A stretch of 64,000 bases of DNA from Thalassobacillus pellis (GCF_016908295.1 NZ_JAFBDO010000003.1:310001-374000), one strand, 5' to 3'. Positions 1 through 7,933 are shown, counted from the first letter of the stretch. Notes: generated from the sequence alone by a model not told the origin. Program-made: numbers and translations.

Positions 1-581
1 ATGATCAGTTTTCTTTAGTGAAACAGACGGTGGAAGAATTCGGTCACGTGGATGTTTTCGTCAATAATGCTGGTGTTGACCAGGTAGCACCGCTGTTGGA
101 AGTCACAGAAGAAGATTTAGAAAAGATATACCGAATTAATGTGTTCGGAACTTTATATGGATTACAAGCTGCTGCAGAGCAGATGAAAGAGCAAGAGGGT
201 AAAGGGAAAATCATAAATGCCTGCAGTATTGCCGGCCATAAAGGTTATGAGTTGCTGGGTGTTTATTCTTCAACAAAATTTGCTGTCCGCGGGCTGACAC
301 AGACTGCTGCACAGGAACTGGCCCAGTTTAATATTAACGTAAACGCTTATTGCCCTGGCATTGTAGGAACTTCCATGTGGGATCGCATTGATGCTAAAAT
401 GGTTGAATATATGGATCTCGAGCCAGGCGAAGCTTTTGAAAAATTCTCTCAAAGTATTACTTTAGGCAGAACAGAAGAACCAGAAGACGTTGCTAATTTT
501 GTATCTTATTTAGCCTCCTCTGATTCTGACTATATGACAGGTCAATCGGTCATGATTGATGGCGGTATAGAATTCAGCTGA
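1..581 (+). CDS. Short-chain dehydrogenase/reductase, acetoin (diacetyl) reductase-like, 5' truncated
   Basis: The reading frame is already open at the left edge, so the N-terminal NAD-binding glycine motif lies outside the window. Visible are the VNNAG motif, the active-site block YSSTK (YxxxK, followed by FAVRGLTQ) and a C-terminal GQSVMIDGG. The string AGHKG...[15 protein letters not shown] closely resembles (S)-acetoin-forming diacetyl reductases (BudC/ButA type), which reduce diacetyl or acetoin with NADH in fermentative overflow metabolism. The SDR family assignment is sure; the exact substrate is inferred from motif resemblance only. A strong terminator follows directly, so this is the last gene of its transcript. 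Confidence 0.85.
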   Translation, partial: DQFSLVKQTVEEFGHVDVFVNNAGVDQVAPLLEVTEEDLEKIYRINVFGTLYGLQAAAEQMKEQEGKGKIINACSIAGHKGYELLGVYSSTKFAVRGLTQTAAQELAQFNINVNAYCPGIVGTSMWDRIDAKMVEYMDLEPGEAFEKFSQSITLGRTEEPEDVANFVSYLASSDSDYMTGQSVMIDGGIEFS

Positions 582-597
582 TAGGCAAGCAACAATA

Positions 598-630
598 AGG
601 GACCTTCCGAGAAGGATGGTCCCTTTCTTT
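598..630 (+). terminator. Rho-independent terminator after the SDR gene
   Basis: GGGACC pairs with GGTCCC around a small inner stem-loop, followed by a T-rich tract. Confidence 0.8.
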
Positions 631-724
631 ATGTCGAGCCACTGCTATTTTAAGGCAACCCTATAGAACCTTGGGAAGTATCCAGTGCGAAAGGGAAGAT
701 GAGTCGCTCAGCAAAGATTAAAAG

Positions 725-1432
725 TTACGGTGTCGGCCGTATGTCCTCTGTTAAAATCTTACTGGATCCAATATACGTATTCCCTTGAATCAGTGTCGTT
801 TTTGTATCAATGGAGAATTTCCATTTGATTCCTATGCCTGGAGCGGGAGTGGTGATGATCTGCTGGATGCTTGTGTGTGAAAATTTTTCTGCTAATGCAT
901 TTTCCAACGTGACCTTAGTATAAGATTTGACTCCAAGCCCTAACGCAATGATAAGAAAGCCCCCTGCCATCACGGCAGTTGTTCTTCTATTAAACAGCCG
1001 GAAGAGCACAAGGAAAAGTAAGATGGCGATCAGCCATATGTCTTTTTTAATCAATGTAAATGACAAAGCCTTTTCCGTAAACGGGTAAAACAAATGTGCT
1101 CCGTTTCCTATAAAATCAATAGTAATTCCACCTAACAATAATACCGCCATGATTCCTATCCAGAGACTCGCCAATGAGAAATTCAGCAATTTCCTTGTAC
1201 CATAAGCGAGGACTAACCCGATGAATGGTACAAAAACCAAAGAATGGGTGAAAACGAAACCGAACAGTTTTGGAAAATCAAGCGTAAACACAAAGATAGC
1301 ACCTAATGCCATAGTCGTAAAATGTTGTTTTTGACCGCTATCTTTGCTGCTAAAAAAGATATCCATGACTAGCGCACCTGTAAGGGCATGTAAAATACTT
1401 GATGGAATATGTTCAATCATTATCTGAAACAT
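725..1432 (-). CDS. Multi-pass membrane protein, YdjM/DUF457 metal-dependent-hydrolase-like
   Basis: 235 residues with about five to six hydrophobic spans separated by short polar loops, then a soluble C-terminal tail of about 60 residues. Early residues include H9 and H15 before a conserved-looking ALVMD segment, the pattern of the membrane-bound YdjM/DUF457 family, often annotated as metal-dependent hydrolases though the activity is unproven. An AAGGAAG ribosome site precedes the ATG. It points away from the SDR gene and has no obvious operon partner. Family assignment is by general resemblance and is tentative. Confidence 0.55.
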   Translation of the reverse strand: MFQIMIEHIPSSILHALTGALVMDIFFSSKDSGQKQHFTTMALGAIFVFTLDFPKLFGFVFTHSLVFVPFIGLVLAYGTRKLLNFSLASLWIGIMAVLLLGGITIDFIGNGAHLFYPFTEKALSFTLIKKDIWLIAILLFLVLFRLFNRRTTAVMAGGFLIIALGLGVKSYTKVTLENALAEKFSHTSIQQIITTPAPGIGIKWKFSIDTKTTLIQGNTYIGSSKILTEDIRPTP

Positions 1433-1507
1433 TGGCTTTTTCCTTCCTTCTAGGTTAGTGACTGTAATAACTAGTTCACGTTGTCAGGGAATGGTAAACA
1501 TCGATAT

Positions 1508-1540
1508 TAAAAAGGCCCCCTGCATTCAGCAGGAGACCTG
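1508..1540 (-). terminator. Terminator downstream of the CNNM transporter gene
   Basis: Read leftward, CTCCTGC pairs with GCAGGGG around a GAAT-containing loop and is followed by TTTTT. It sits about 35 bp past the stop of the leftward transporter gene. Confidence 0.75.
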
Positions 1541-1573
1541 GTATATAAACGTTCATCGCTTAGGTGCAATATT

Positions 1574-2860
1574 CTAGGCATCGGCCCAGGCTATGACCTT
1601 ACGTATCTGGTTATCCTCAATTTTTAATACTTTGAAATGGAAAGAATCATCGGACACCACTGAGCCTTCGTGGGCATCGACGTTATGGTTTAATATCCAG
1701 CCCGAGATGGTATCTATATCCCCGTTTTCCAAATCTATCTCAAAGTAATTATTAATATCTGAGATGGAAGTTTTTCCATCTAACACAAATGTACCGTCTT
1801 CTTTTGGGGTAATATCCTGTTCTTCTTCCTCATCAAATTCATCACGGATGTCACCGACAATTTCTTCGATGATATCTTCTACAGTAACAATCCCTGCGGT
1901 CCCTCCGTATTCATCCGTTAATACAACTAAATGCGTATTTTCCTTCTGCATACGAATAAGCAGGTCGTGGATTGGAATGTTTTCAAATACTTTTATGACA
2001 GGATGGACGAGGTGCCGAAGTGATTCCAGCTGGTCCCAGTCTTCCTGAAAAATCTCTTTTATATGAATGACCCCGATAATGTGGTCTTTGTCATCCTGAA
2101 TAACAGGGTATCTGGTAAAGCGTTCCTTCTTCAGAAAGTTTAATGACTCTTCCACCGGGTCTTCGATATCTATAACAGATATTTCTGTTCTTGGTACCAT
2201 AATTTCTTTCGCGGTACGGTTGTCAAATTCAAAAATACGGTCCACATACTCATACTCAGACTGATTGATTTCCCCTTTTTCATAACTTTCCGAAAGGATG
2301 TGTCTCAGTTCTTCCTCTGAATGGACTTCATCAGATTCACTGGCAGTCTGATAGCCGAGCATACGAATCAGCATGTTGGCCGAACCATTTAACAGCCATA
2401 TTAAAGGGTACATCAGCTTACTGTATAGAATCAACGGTTTTGCCAGCAGAAGTGTAATGTTTTCTGCTTTTTGAATGGCAAGAGTTTTTGGGGCAAGCTC
2501 ACCTAACACCACGTGCAAAAAAGTGATGATGAAAAACGCAATGGCAAAGCTGATGGTATGAGATACTCCCGAAGGTAAGTTGAATTGTGTCAACAAGGGG
2601 TGGAGCAGATCTTCTAAAGTCGGTTCCCCTAACCACCCCAGTCCCAAGGCAGTAATCGTGATCCCCAATTGGCAAGCGGACAAATAATAGTCCAGGTTGT
2701 TTGTCAATTTAAGGGCATTTGCAGCTTTCTTATCTCCTTCTTTTGCTCTGGCTTCCATTTTCGTTTTTCTTACTTTCACAATCGCAAATTCGCTTGCAAC
2801 GAAAAACGCTGTCAAAACAATCAACAGCACAACCGCTGCAAGCTTAATCGACGTATCCAT
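1574..2860 (-). CDS. CNNM/CorC (HlyC) family integral-membrane ion transporter, MpfA-like
   Basis: 428 residues. Domain order: a DUF21/CNNM membrane domain of about 190 residues with ASEFAIVK near the start, then a tandem CBS pair (including GVIHIKE and a downstream DEYGG segment), then a C-terminal CorC/HlyC domain. Family members such as Bacillus MpfA export Mg2+ or other divalent ions, with the CBS module sensing nucleotide or Mg2+. A longer frame begins upstream, but GAAGGGG sits 8 nt before the ATG at 2860, which sets this start. It lies downstream of a Mn2+ riboswitch and a Spo0M-like gene on the same strand, with about 195 bp between the genes and no clear terminator, so co-transcription is possible (inference). 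Confidence 0.85.
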   Translation of the reverse strand: MDTSIKLAAVVLLIVLTAFFVASEFAIVKVRKTKMEARAKEGDKKAANALKLTNNLDYYLSACQLGITITALGLGWLGEPTLEDLLHPLLTQFNLPSGVSHTISFAIAFFIITFLHVVLGELAPKTLAIQKAENITLLLAKPLILYSKLMYPLIWLLNGSANMLIRMLGYQTASESDEVHSEEELRHILSESYEKGEINQSEYEYVDRIFEFDNRTAKEIMVPRTEISVIDIEDPVEESLNFLKKERFTRYPVIQDDKDHIIGVIHIKEIFQEDWDQLESLRHLVHPVIKVFENIPIHDLLIRMQKENTHLVVLTDEYGGTAGIVTVEDIIEEIVGDIRDEFDEEEEQDITPKEDGTFVLDGKTSISDINNYFEIDLENGDIDTISGWILNHNVDAHEGSVVSDDSFHFKVLKIEDNQIRKVIAWADA

Positions 2861-3055
2861 TAACGTATCCCCTTCATTTTTTAAAAATAGGTGCTCTGCA
2901 CCCACTATTTATTTTATCTCATATCTGGGTAAATGACTATATAACTGCATATCAGAAAATTCAACAGTGATCGCTTTCATTGGCTGGTGTTAAAAAGGTT
3001 AAAAATATAAAAAAACCGGGGAGATGGAAATTGACTAATTAAGTTTTCTTAATAT

Positions 3056-3448
3056 TCAGCTTTGACGAGTGATGACTACTTCATCATGGTCAAAGCTTTT
3101 AACATCATTCTCAAACACAAGTTTTGTCTGTAAATGATAGGTTCCCCTACCATCAGAAGGTGAAAGATCATGAGGTAAATCATATTGGAATGGGATCACT
3201 TTTTGTTCATTTGCTTTCATCATGTGAGACATCAATACCGTTGTGACGACCTCAATCACTTCAGGCTTTTTACCTGGGGTGGTTTTTACAAGATCACACT
3301 CTAAGCGGTTGATTTTTTGTTTCATCCATCCTCCGTGTAGTTGAAAGAATCCAGATATTTCTTTGCCTGGCTTATATTCATCGTTCTCTAATACCAGATC
3401 AACTTTCGGTGAACCGAAGTTTATTAGACTCAACATTTTTGTAATCAT
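3056..3448 (-). CDS. Spo0M-like arrestin-fold protein, half-length
   Basis: 130 residues matching the N-terminal half of Spo0M (FGSPKVDLVLEN, a YKPGKEISG strand, then alternating beta strands ending at residue 130). Full-length Spo0M is about 258 residues, so only one arrestin-like lobe is present. The frame ends cleanly and no second half follows, so this looks like a natural short form rather than a frameshift. A strong AAGGGGG site precedes the start. The gene is the first one behind a sigma-A promoter, a yybP-ykoY riboswitch and a terminator, which implies induction by manganese. Spo0M proteins modulate sporulation; a role in Mn2+ handling here is inference. Confidence 0.7.
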   Translation of the reverse strand: MITKMLSLINFGSPKVDLVLENDEYKPGKEISGFFQLHGGWMKQKINRLECDLVKTTPGKKPEVIEVVTTVLMSHMMKANEQKVIPFQYDLPHDLSPSDGRGTYHLQTKLVFENDVKSFDHDEVVITRQS

Positions 3449-3512
3449 AAATGTAGGCCCCCTTGATTTTTCTTTGAAGATAAACTAACAGCAATTTCTC
3501 TTATATACTGAA

Positions 3513-3549
3513 CAAAAAAGACCTTCACCAATTGTCTGGTAAAGGTCTT
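3513..3549 (-). terminator. Intrinsic terminator of the Mn2+ riboswitch expression platform
   Basis: Leftward-reading stem AAGACCTTTACC / GGTGAAGGTCTT with a run of T. The 5' arm repeats the GACCTTTRCC element of the aptamer 3' end, giving an obvious basis for alternative pairing between aptamer and terminator. Confidence 0.8.
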
Positions 3550-3565
3550 GGGAAAATTCACTTAT

Positions 3566-3681
3566 ACCTTTACCATCATCGGCAAAGGTCTCGCAAACAA
3601 CATTCCTGTTGCCAGTTAAGCCGGTGATGAAGATCACGTAATGTCGACATAACTGTAAGCTACTCCCCTTTGGAGTGGTAT
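3566..3681 (-). promoter_or_regulatory. yybP-ykoY manganese riboswitch
   Basis: On the minus strand the conserved blocks occur in order: AAAGGGGAGTAGC, then CAGTTA...TAACTG closing an internal arm that carries the CACCGGCTT motif, a GGCAACA/TGTTGTT hairpin, then GCGAGACCTTTGCC. These are the signature elements of the yybP-ykoY (Mn2+) class. It lies between a sigma-A promoter and an intrinsic terminator, upstream of the Spo0M-like gene. In known cases Mn2+ binding prevents termination and turns on Mn2+ exporters. Confidence 0.93.
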
Positions 3682-3709
3682 TAAGTTTTGAATCGCTAAC
3701 TGTAAAATT

Positions 3710-3738
3710 ATCATAGCTGATGATTGAGAGAAGGTCAA
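3710..3738 (-). promoter_or_regulatory. Sigma-A promoter driving the Mn2+ riboswitch leader
   Basis: TTGACC, 17-nt spacer, TATGAT on the minus strand, placed so that transcription begins just before the aptamer. Confidence 0.8.
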
Positions 3739-3767
3739 TTACTTTTTATGCACTATAAGAAACCTTA

Positions 3768-3832
3768 ACTTTGTTAAAGGGTTAAAGATAAGTAAAACTT
3801 AGGCTTTTGGCGAAAAGCCAAGTTGTCCTGAA
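3768..3832 (+). other. Shared leader motif A, copy 1 (before the NUDIX gene)
   Basis: A 20-nt string, ACTTTGTTAAAGGGTTAAAG, containing two TTAAAG units 9 nt apart, is followed after 14 nt by a hairpin (GGCTTTT-GGCG-AAAAGCC) and AAGCCAAGTT. The same 20-mer with the same downstream AAGCCAAGTT element recurs at 47523, before a GDSL esterase gene. Confidence 0.5.
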
Positions 3833-3873
3833 AAATTTTGAGCACATCATTTGATTAGAAAAGGATGATAACC

Positions 3874-4308
3874 ATGAAAAAACTGTCAGCCGGTCTAGTG
3901 TTAACTGATGGGGAAAAGTTCCTTGGGTGTCATTCCACAGGTAATTGGTTCTATGATTTACCGAAAGGGGAGGTTGACTCAGAAGAAGAACCACTTGCAT
4001 CTTGTATCAGGGAAGCAAAAGAGGAGACTGGAATAGATGTACCAAGTGATGAGCTGATTGACCTGGGGGAATTCGAATACAACCAGAAAAAGAATCTTTA
4101 TTTATTTGTATGGAAGGTGGAGAAACTGCCTTCCACCGAGAGAATGCACTGTACCACTTACTTCACCCACTACTATACGGGAAAAGAAACCCCGGAAGTG
4201 GATGGCTACAAGTACATTCCTTTTACAGAAAGTCAGCAATATACGACTAAAAACATGGACAAAGTTCTTCAAAAAGTATTTGAAGAAATAAAGAAACGGA
4301 CGCTATAA
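3874..4308 (+). CDS. NUDIX hydrolase
   Basis: 144 residues from the chosen ATG. A full canonical Nudix box is visible: G at the start of GEVDSEEE, the required E after five residues, and REAKEETGI, which together bind the metal and hydrolyse a nucleoside diphosphate linked to some other moiety. The substrate cannot be read from the box. An ATG nine bases earlier touches the AAGG ribosome site, so the ATG at 3874, nine bases after it, is preferred. It is a single gene with its own leader (motif A) and a terminator behind it. Confidence 0.88.
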   Translation: MKKLSAGLVLTDGEKFLGCHSTGNWFYDLPKGEVDSEEEPLASCIREAKEETGIDVPSDELIDLGEFEYNQKKNLYLFVWKVEKLPSTERMHCTTYFTHYYTGKETPEVDGYKYIPFTESQQYTTKNMDKVLQKVFEEIKKRTL

Positions 4309-4311
4309 AAA

Positions 4312-4336
4312 AACCTGACTTTTTACGTCAGGCTTT
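4312..4336. terminator. Bidirectional terminator between NUDIX and a small leftward gene
   Basis: CCTGAC / GTCAGG hairpin with A-rich sequence on its left and T-rich sequence on its right, serving both converging genes. Confidence 0.75.
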
Positions 4337-4343
4337 GCTGCAG

Positions 4344-4511
4344 TTATTCTGGTCTGCTTGAGTCATATTCATCATAAACCAGTCTGGTGACTTTTGTGGA
4401 TTCTCCCTGTTCGATTTCAGACTTAGTTGCATTTTCACCATAAGAGTCTTCCTCATTGGAAGTCGGGGCAGCCTTCTTGTCTGTCAGTTGGCGTTTTGTT
4501 TTTCTGTCCAT
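4344..4511 (-). CDS. Small hydrophilic protein of unknown function (55 aa)
   Basis: Starts MDRKTKRQLTDKK and is rich in charged residues, with no hydrophobic span or cysteine. A GGAG site lies 8 nt before the ATG at 4511; an upstream in-frame start adds 17 residues but has no ribosome site. The basic N-terminus followed by an acidic, Ser/Thr-rich tail is common among small Bacillus proteins of unknown role. I do not recognise the family. Confidence 0.6.
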   Translation of the reverse strand: MDRKTKRQLTDKKAAPTSNEEDSYGENATKSEIEQGESTKVTRLVYDEYDSSRPE

Positions 4512-4614
4512 TTCTTTCACTCCAAGGTAGTTTATTTCTATTAATATGTGCTCATCAGGCACATTCTATTAGAAAGCCTTCACCTGGCATACAGACAGGT
4601 GAAGGCAGTTTGTT

Positions 4615-5523
4615 CTAATCCCATTTATATGGGGTTTTCTGGTAGACATAATAGTTCAGCCAGTTCGAAAAAAGTAAGTAAGCGTGAGAACGCCATCTGT
4701 TCAATGGTTTTTCGTTTGGATCATTTCCTGGAAAATAATCCTTTGGTATATCGGGGTCGATTCCTTTTTTCCGATCCCGGTTGTATTCCTCGCCAAGTGT
4801 ATCGGCATCATATTCTACATGCCCTGTTACCATGACATGTTTTCTGTCCTTGGACACAATCGTTAATGGCCCAGCTTCTTTGGAGGTGGTGACAAGGGTG
4901 AGATCCTGATGGGACATGATTTCTGTTTCTGAAATGTCAGTGTATCTGGAGTGGGGAGCAAGAAATTCATCATCACTTCCCCGCACCAATTCTATATCGG
5001 GAGTTAGCAGTCGGTGCTTAAAGAGACCGGTACGCTTTTTGGCAAGTCGGAATTTCTCGATACCATAATGATAATATAGAGCAGCCTGCGCTCCCCAGCA
5101 GATGTGCATGACTGAGGTCACATGGTCTTTCGTCCATTCCATAATTTCGGTAAGCTCCTCCCAATAACCGACTTCCTCAAACCTCATCAGCTCAACAGGG
5201 GCCCCGGTGATAATCATTCCGTCATAGCGGTGGTTTTTAATGTCGTTGAAGTTTTTGTAAAACTGTTCCAAATGGGACTTGCTAACATTTTTCGATTCAT
5301 AGGTAGCAGTATGTAAAAATTCAACATTAACCTGAAGCGGAGAGTTACTGAGCAGACGAAGCAGCTGTGTCTCTGTCCGCTGTTTTTCGGGCATCAGATT
5401 GAGAATTAGTATATTCAAAGGACGGATATCCTGTGTGACCGCCCGTTCCTCTTCCATGATAAAAATGTTCTCCCTACTCAATATTTCCCCTGCTGGCAGG
5501 CTTTTCGGTATGTTGATTGGCAC
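4615..5523 (-). CDS. metA: Homoserine O-acetyltransferase MetA
   Basis: 302 residues, the usual length of MetA (about 301 in B. subtilis). It acylates homoserine, the first committed step of methionine synthesis. Catalytic residues fall at the family positions: C142 in HICWGAQ, H235 and E237 in TGHVEYD. Residue 111 is Glu (APVELM), which in the Bacillus cereus enzyme specifies acetyl-CoA rather than succinyl-CoA. The start is a GTG at 5523 eight bases after AAGGGGG; the frame stays open nearly 100 codons further upstream but the protein family begins [12 protein letters not shown] sigma-A promoter ends about 27 nt before the GTG, so there is no room for an S-box leader. Confidence 0.95.
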   Translation of the reverse strand: MPINIPKSLPAGEILSRENIFIMEEERAVTQDIRPLNILILNLMPEKQRTETQLLRLLSNSPLQVNVEFLHTATYESKNVSKSHLEQFYKNFNDIKNHRYDGMIITGAPVELMRFEEVGYWEELTEIMEWTKDHVTSVMHICWGAQAALYYHYGIEKFRLAKKRTGLFKHRLLTPDIELVRGSDDEFLAPHSRYTDISETEIMSHQDLTLVTTSKEAGPLTIVSKDRKHVMVTGHVEYDADTLGEEYNRDRKKGIDPDIPKDYFPGNDPNEKPLNRWRSHAYLLFSNWLNYYVYQKTPYKWD

Positions 5524-5557
5524 ACAAGGTTCCCCCTTCACGATAGATAATACCCCC

Positions 5558-5586
5558 ATTATAGCTACGTATTTCCATATCGGCAA
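5558..5586 (-). promoter_or_regulatory. Sigma-A promoter of metA
   Basis: TTGCCG, 17-nt spacer, TATAAT on the minus strand. The predicted start of transcription is around 5550, giving a leader of about 27 nt. Confidence 0.65.
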
Positions 5587-5653
5587 CGGAAAAAATCCAA
5601 TTATTGAATGGGGTAAAGTGCTTATACACAAGCTATGCCATGAGGTGATGGAA

Positions 5654-5863
5654 ATGAACAAGAAGACGAAAAAGAAATTCGAATTCCCGACTGAAACAAA
5701 TACCCACAGCAGCATTGGTGTACAGGCAGGACTGAGATCAGACCAGCCCCTGGATGCAGAAGACAGCCTTGAAGGAGAATCTGTGGATAAGCATGAGAAA
5801 TTAGAAGCCGCCAACGAAGAAATTGCAGCAAAAGAAATTTCCCAGGTTTATAACAACTCATAA
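5654..5863 (+). CDS. Small acidic/hydrophilic protein of unknown function (69 aa)
   Basis: Begins [14 protein letters not shown], then a polar stretch and an acidic, helix-prone C-terminal half. GAGGTG lies 6 nt before the ATG. It diverges from metA, and a strong hairpin follows the stop. No cysteine, signal peptide or membrane span is seen. I cannot assign a family; small hydrophilic proteins of this type occur in many spore formers. Confidence 0.6.
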   Translation: MNKKTKKKFEFPTETNTHSSIGVQAGLRSDQPLDAEDSLEGESVDKHEKLEAANEEIAAKEISQVYNNS

Positions 5864-5881
5864 TAACTGGGCATTCCATTT

Positions 5882-5927
5882 TCTGGTTCTCCCGGGGTGC
5901 TTTCGGAAGCACCCCGGGAGAACCAGA
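5882..5927. terminator. Long perfect hairpin, member of recurrent hairpin family H (inside-out form)
   Basis: Arms of about 20 bp: TCTGGTTCTCCCGGGGTGCT and its exact complement. The core GGTTCTCCCGGGGTG also forms hairpins at 40971 and 45797, but there the arm order is reversed. A T-rich end fits terminator use after the 69-aa gene. Confidence 0.75.
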
Positions 5928-6001
5928 TTTATCCAGAATTTAGGCATCCCGGGGCGGTTGTGTTACCTTCTAATTAGGCAGTTAAGTTGGGAGGGGAATG
6001 T

Positions 6002-6328
6002 ATGATGTCGGTTATTTTTTTATTTTTGCTTGCTGGATTGGCGGAAATTGGTGGCGGATACCTGATTTGGTTATGGCTGAGAGAAGGAAAGCCATATTAT
6101 TGGGGGCTCATGGGTGGCTTGTCGTTAGCATTATATGGCGTCATCGCTACGTTCCAATCCTTCCCCTCATTTGGACGGGTCTATGCAGCCTATGGAGGAG
6201 TGTTCATTATTCTGTCGGTACTTTGGGGATGGGGAATAGACAGGAAAACTCCAGATACATATGATTGGCTTGGCGCATCGATCTGTCTGGTTGGTGTGGC
6301 AGTAATGCTATGGGGGCCAAGGCATTGA
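6002..6328 (+). CDS. UPF0060 (YnfA) family small membrane protein
   Basis: 108 residues with four hydrophobic segments covering almost the whole chain. Hallmarks are [14 protein letters not shown] near the N-terminus, [12 protein letters not shown] in the middle, and the C-terminal DWLGA...VGVAVML segment, all typical of the YnfA/UPF0060 family. The family resembles SMR-like small exporters, but its substrate is not settled. Earlier in-frame codons exist, but GGAGGGG lies 6-7 nt before the ATG at 6002. It stands alone between two unrelated genes. Confidence 0.85.
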   Translation: MMSVIFLFLLAGLAEIGGGYLIWLWLREGKPYYWGLMGGLSLALYGVIATFQSFPSFGRVYAAYGGVFIILSVLWGWGIDRKTPDTYDWLGASICLVGVAVMLWGPRH

Positions 6329-6549
6329 CAATCAAGAATGGGGCATGATTGCCAATGTGACACGGCAAATTACTTATTTTCAAGGTATTAATGCGTCACT
6401 TTGTTTTAAAAGAAAAAGTCGTTTGTTGGTTGTACACACTACATTGCGACAACTTAAGATAAGGGACTTATTTTCAAAAATGCAGCAGGTGTCTGGTACA
6501 TCTAGCGAGAAATAATTAAGGTGAAAAAAGTTGTTGGGAGGGAATGTGT

Positions 6550-7038
6550 GTGTATTATGAAATTGTTAAGCTTCCTGCCTACCGTGCTGTTGGGCTGAAG
6601 TGGGAAGGGCCTTATTCTGAGGTCAGCAATTTGAAAAAAACAATTCATGAAATGAGTCAAAGGGTAGGGGAATTGGAGCATGCGGTTGAACCGGACGTTC
6701 AATTAGGACTCTCTTATCATCTTATTCCTGACGGTTTTGTCCATTATTCCACTTTCGAAGTCAACGAAGACCAGGACGTGCCGCAAACTATGGCAGAAAT
6801 AAAGGTACCTGAAATGACGTACTTGAAAGTTAAGCATGAAAAGGGTCAGGATATCGGTCTTACCTACACGGAAATTCACCGGTGGTTTAAGGAGGAAAAT
6901 GAATATACTCCATTAGAGGAAGAAGGTACAACATATTATGATGATCTCCCGATAAAACATGAACGCTACCCTGTGGACAGGGATTTAACTGATCCTCATT
7001 TTGAAATATTAATACCATTGCAGAAAAGACAAGTGTAA
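6550..7038 (+). CDS. GyrI-like / AraC effector-binding-domain protein
   Basis: 162 residues without a DNA-binding domain. The N-terminal YYEIVKLPAYRAVGLKWEGPY strand and the periodic beta-alpha pattern match the SOUL/GyrI-like (Rob C-terminal) fold, here as a stand-alone small-molecule-binding protein. The GTG at 6550, about 7 nt after GGGAGGG, is preferred over an ATG overlapping that site. The next gene (cytidine-deaminase-like) begins 17 bp downstream, so the two, and perhaps the following VOC gene, probably form one transcript. The ligand is unknown. Confidence 0.7.
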   Translation: MYYEIVKLPAYRAVGLKWEGPYSEVSNLKKTIHEMSQRVGELEHAVEPDVQLGLSYHLIPDGFVHYSTFEVNEDQDVPQTMAEIKVPEMTYLKVKHEKGQDIGLTYTEIHRWFKEENEYTPLEEEGTTYYDDLPIKHERYPVDRDLTDPHFEILIPLQKRQV

Positions 7039-7055
7039 CAACGGGGGGATCTTAT

Positions 7056-7487
7056 ATGCTACATACAAAACCATTAAACGAAAATGATTACGAACTGATT
7101 AAAGCGGCAGAGGAAGTTATCGAAAAAAATTATCATTACGGTCGGCATCATATTGGTGCTGCGGTCCGGACTAAGTCCGGCAGTATATATGCGGCTGTGC
7201 ACCTTGAGGCCAATGTCGGCAGGATTGCAGTCTGCGGAGAAGCAATGGCATTAGGTAAATCCATTTCTGAAGGTGAGAATGAATTTGAAACAATTGTCGC
7301 AGTCGCTCACCCCCATCCAGATGAAAATATAGAATATTGCTGGGTTGTCGCCCCGTGTGGGATGTGCCGGGAACTCATCAGTGATTACGGTAAGGATACC
7401 GAAGTCATTCTTTCATACAATGGTGAAAATGTTAAATGCAATATAATGGATCTGATTCCTGAAAAGTATACGAGTGATGTCGAATAA
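7056..7487 (+). CDS. Cytidine/blasticidin deaminase-like zinc enzyme
   Basis: 143 residues. Zinc-site motifs are visible: VCGEAMALG (a Cys-x-Glu variant, Cys as ligand and Glu as proton shuttle) and PCGMCRE (two Cys ligands), in the order used by the cytidine deaminase superfamily. The Cys in the first motif and the overall length suit the Cdd/blasticidin-S-deaminase branch, which hydrolyses an amino group on a cytosine-type ring. It sits between a GyrI-like protein and a VOC protein. Whether it serves pyrimidine salvage or detoxification cannot be told. Confidence 0.8.
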   Translation: MLHTKPLNENDYELIKAAEEVIEKNYHYGRHHIGAAVRTKSGSIYAAVHLEANVGRIAVCGEAMALGKSISEGENEFETIVAVAHPHPDENIEYCWVVAPCGMCRELISDYGKDTEVILSYNGENVKCNIMDLIPEKYTSDVE

Positions 7488-7520
7488 AAAATGGCTGCAT
7501 AGTGTAAAGGAGGACCCTTG

Positions 7521-7883
7521 ATGATACTTGGTTTGCATCATGCGCAAATAACTATCCCGAAAGGTGCCGAAGAAAAGGGGAAACATTTTTACTGTGAAGT
7601 ATTAGGTTTACCTGAAATTGAAAAGCCAGTCTCCCTTCAGGGGAGAGGCGGCTTTTGGCTGCAAGTGGGGGATAAAGAGGTTCATGTCGGAACGGAAGAA
7701 GGATTCGATCGCTTGCAAACAAAAGCACATCTCGCATACCGGGTAAATGATATTTCCATTTGGAGGAAGAAGCTTGAAAAAGAAAACATAGAAATCTTCG
7801 ACTCCGTGCCTATTCCTGGTTATGACCGTTTTGAATTCAGAGATCCTTTCGGCAATCGAGTAGAGATGATCCAGCTACTTTGA
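7521..7883 (+). CDS. VOC (glyoxalase/bleomycin-resistance) family protein
   Basis: 120 residues containing the paired beta-alpha-beta-beta-beta modules of VOC proteins: an N-terminal GLHHAQITIP strand with a candidate metal His, a central HLAYRV strand and a C-terminal FRDPFGNRVEMIQ, which carries the usual Glu ligand. AAGGAGG precedes the ATG by 7 nt; a TTG one codon earlier is the alternative. Substrate unknown. It ends the short run of genes begun by the GyrI-like protein. Confidence 0.82.
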   Translation: MILGLHHAQITIPKGAEEKGKHFYCEVLGLPEIEKPVSLQGRGGFWLQVGDKEVHVGTEEGFDRLQTKAHLAYRVNDISIWRKKLEKENIEIFDSVPIPGYDRFEFRDPFGNRVEMIQLL

Positions 7884-7904
7884 AAATTTATGTCGAAAAA
7901 TAAA

Positions 7905-7933
7905 TTGACAAGTCGCCCAGCCTGTATTATGAT
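7905..7933 (+). promoter_or_regulatory. Sigma-A promoter of the metNPQ operon
   Basis: TTGACA, 17-nt spacer, TATGAT, placed just before the SAM-I aptamer. Confidence 0.85.

Noticed and set aside
5524-5814. In-frame extension of metA by nearly 100 codons
   Set aside because: The added sequence shows no family similarity, covers the metA promoter and a divergent gene, and lacks a ribosome site; GTG 5523 is well placed.
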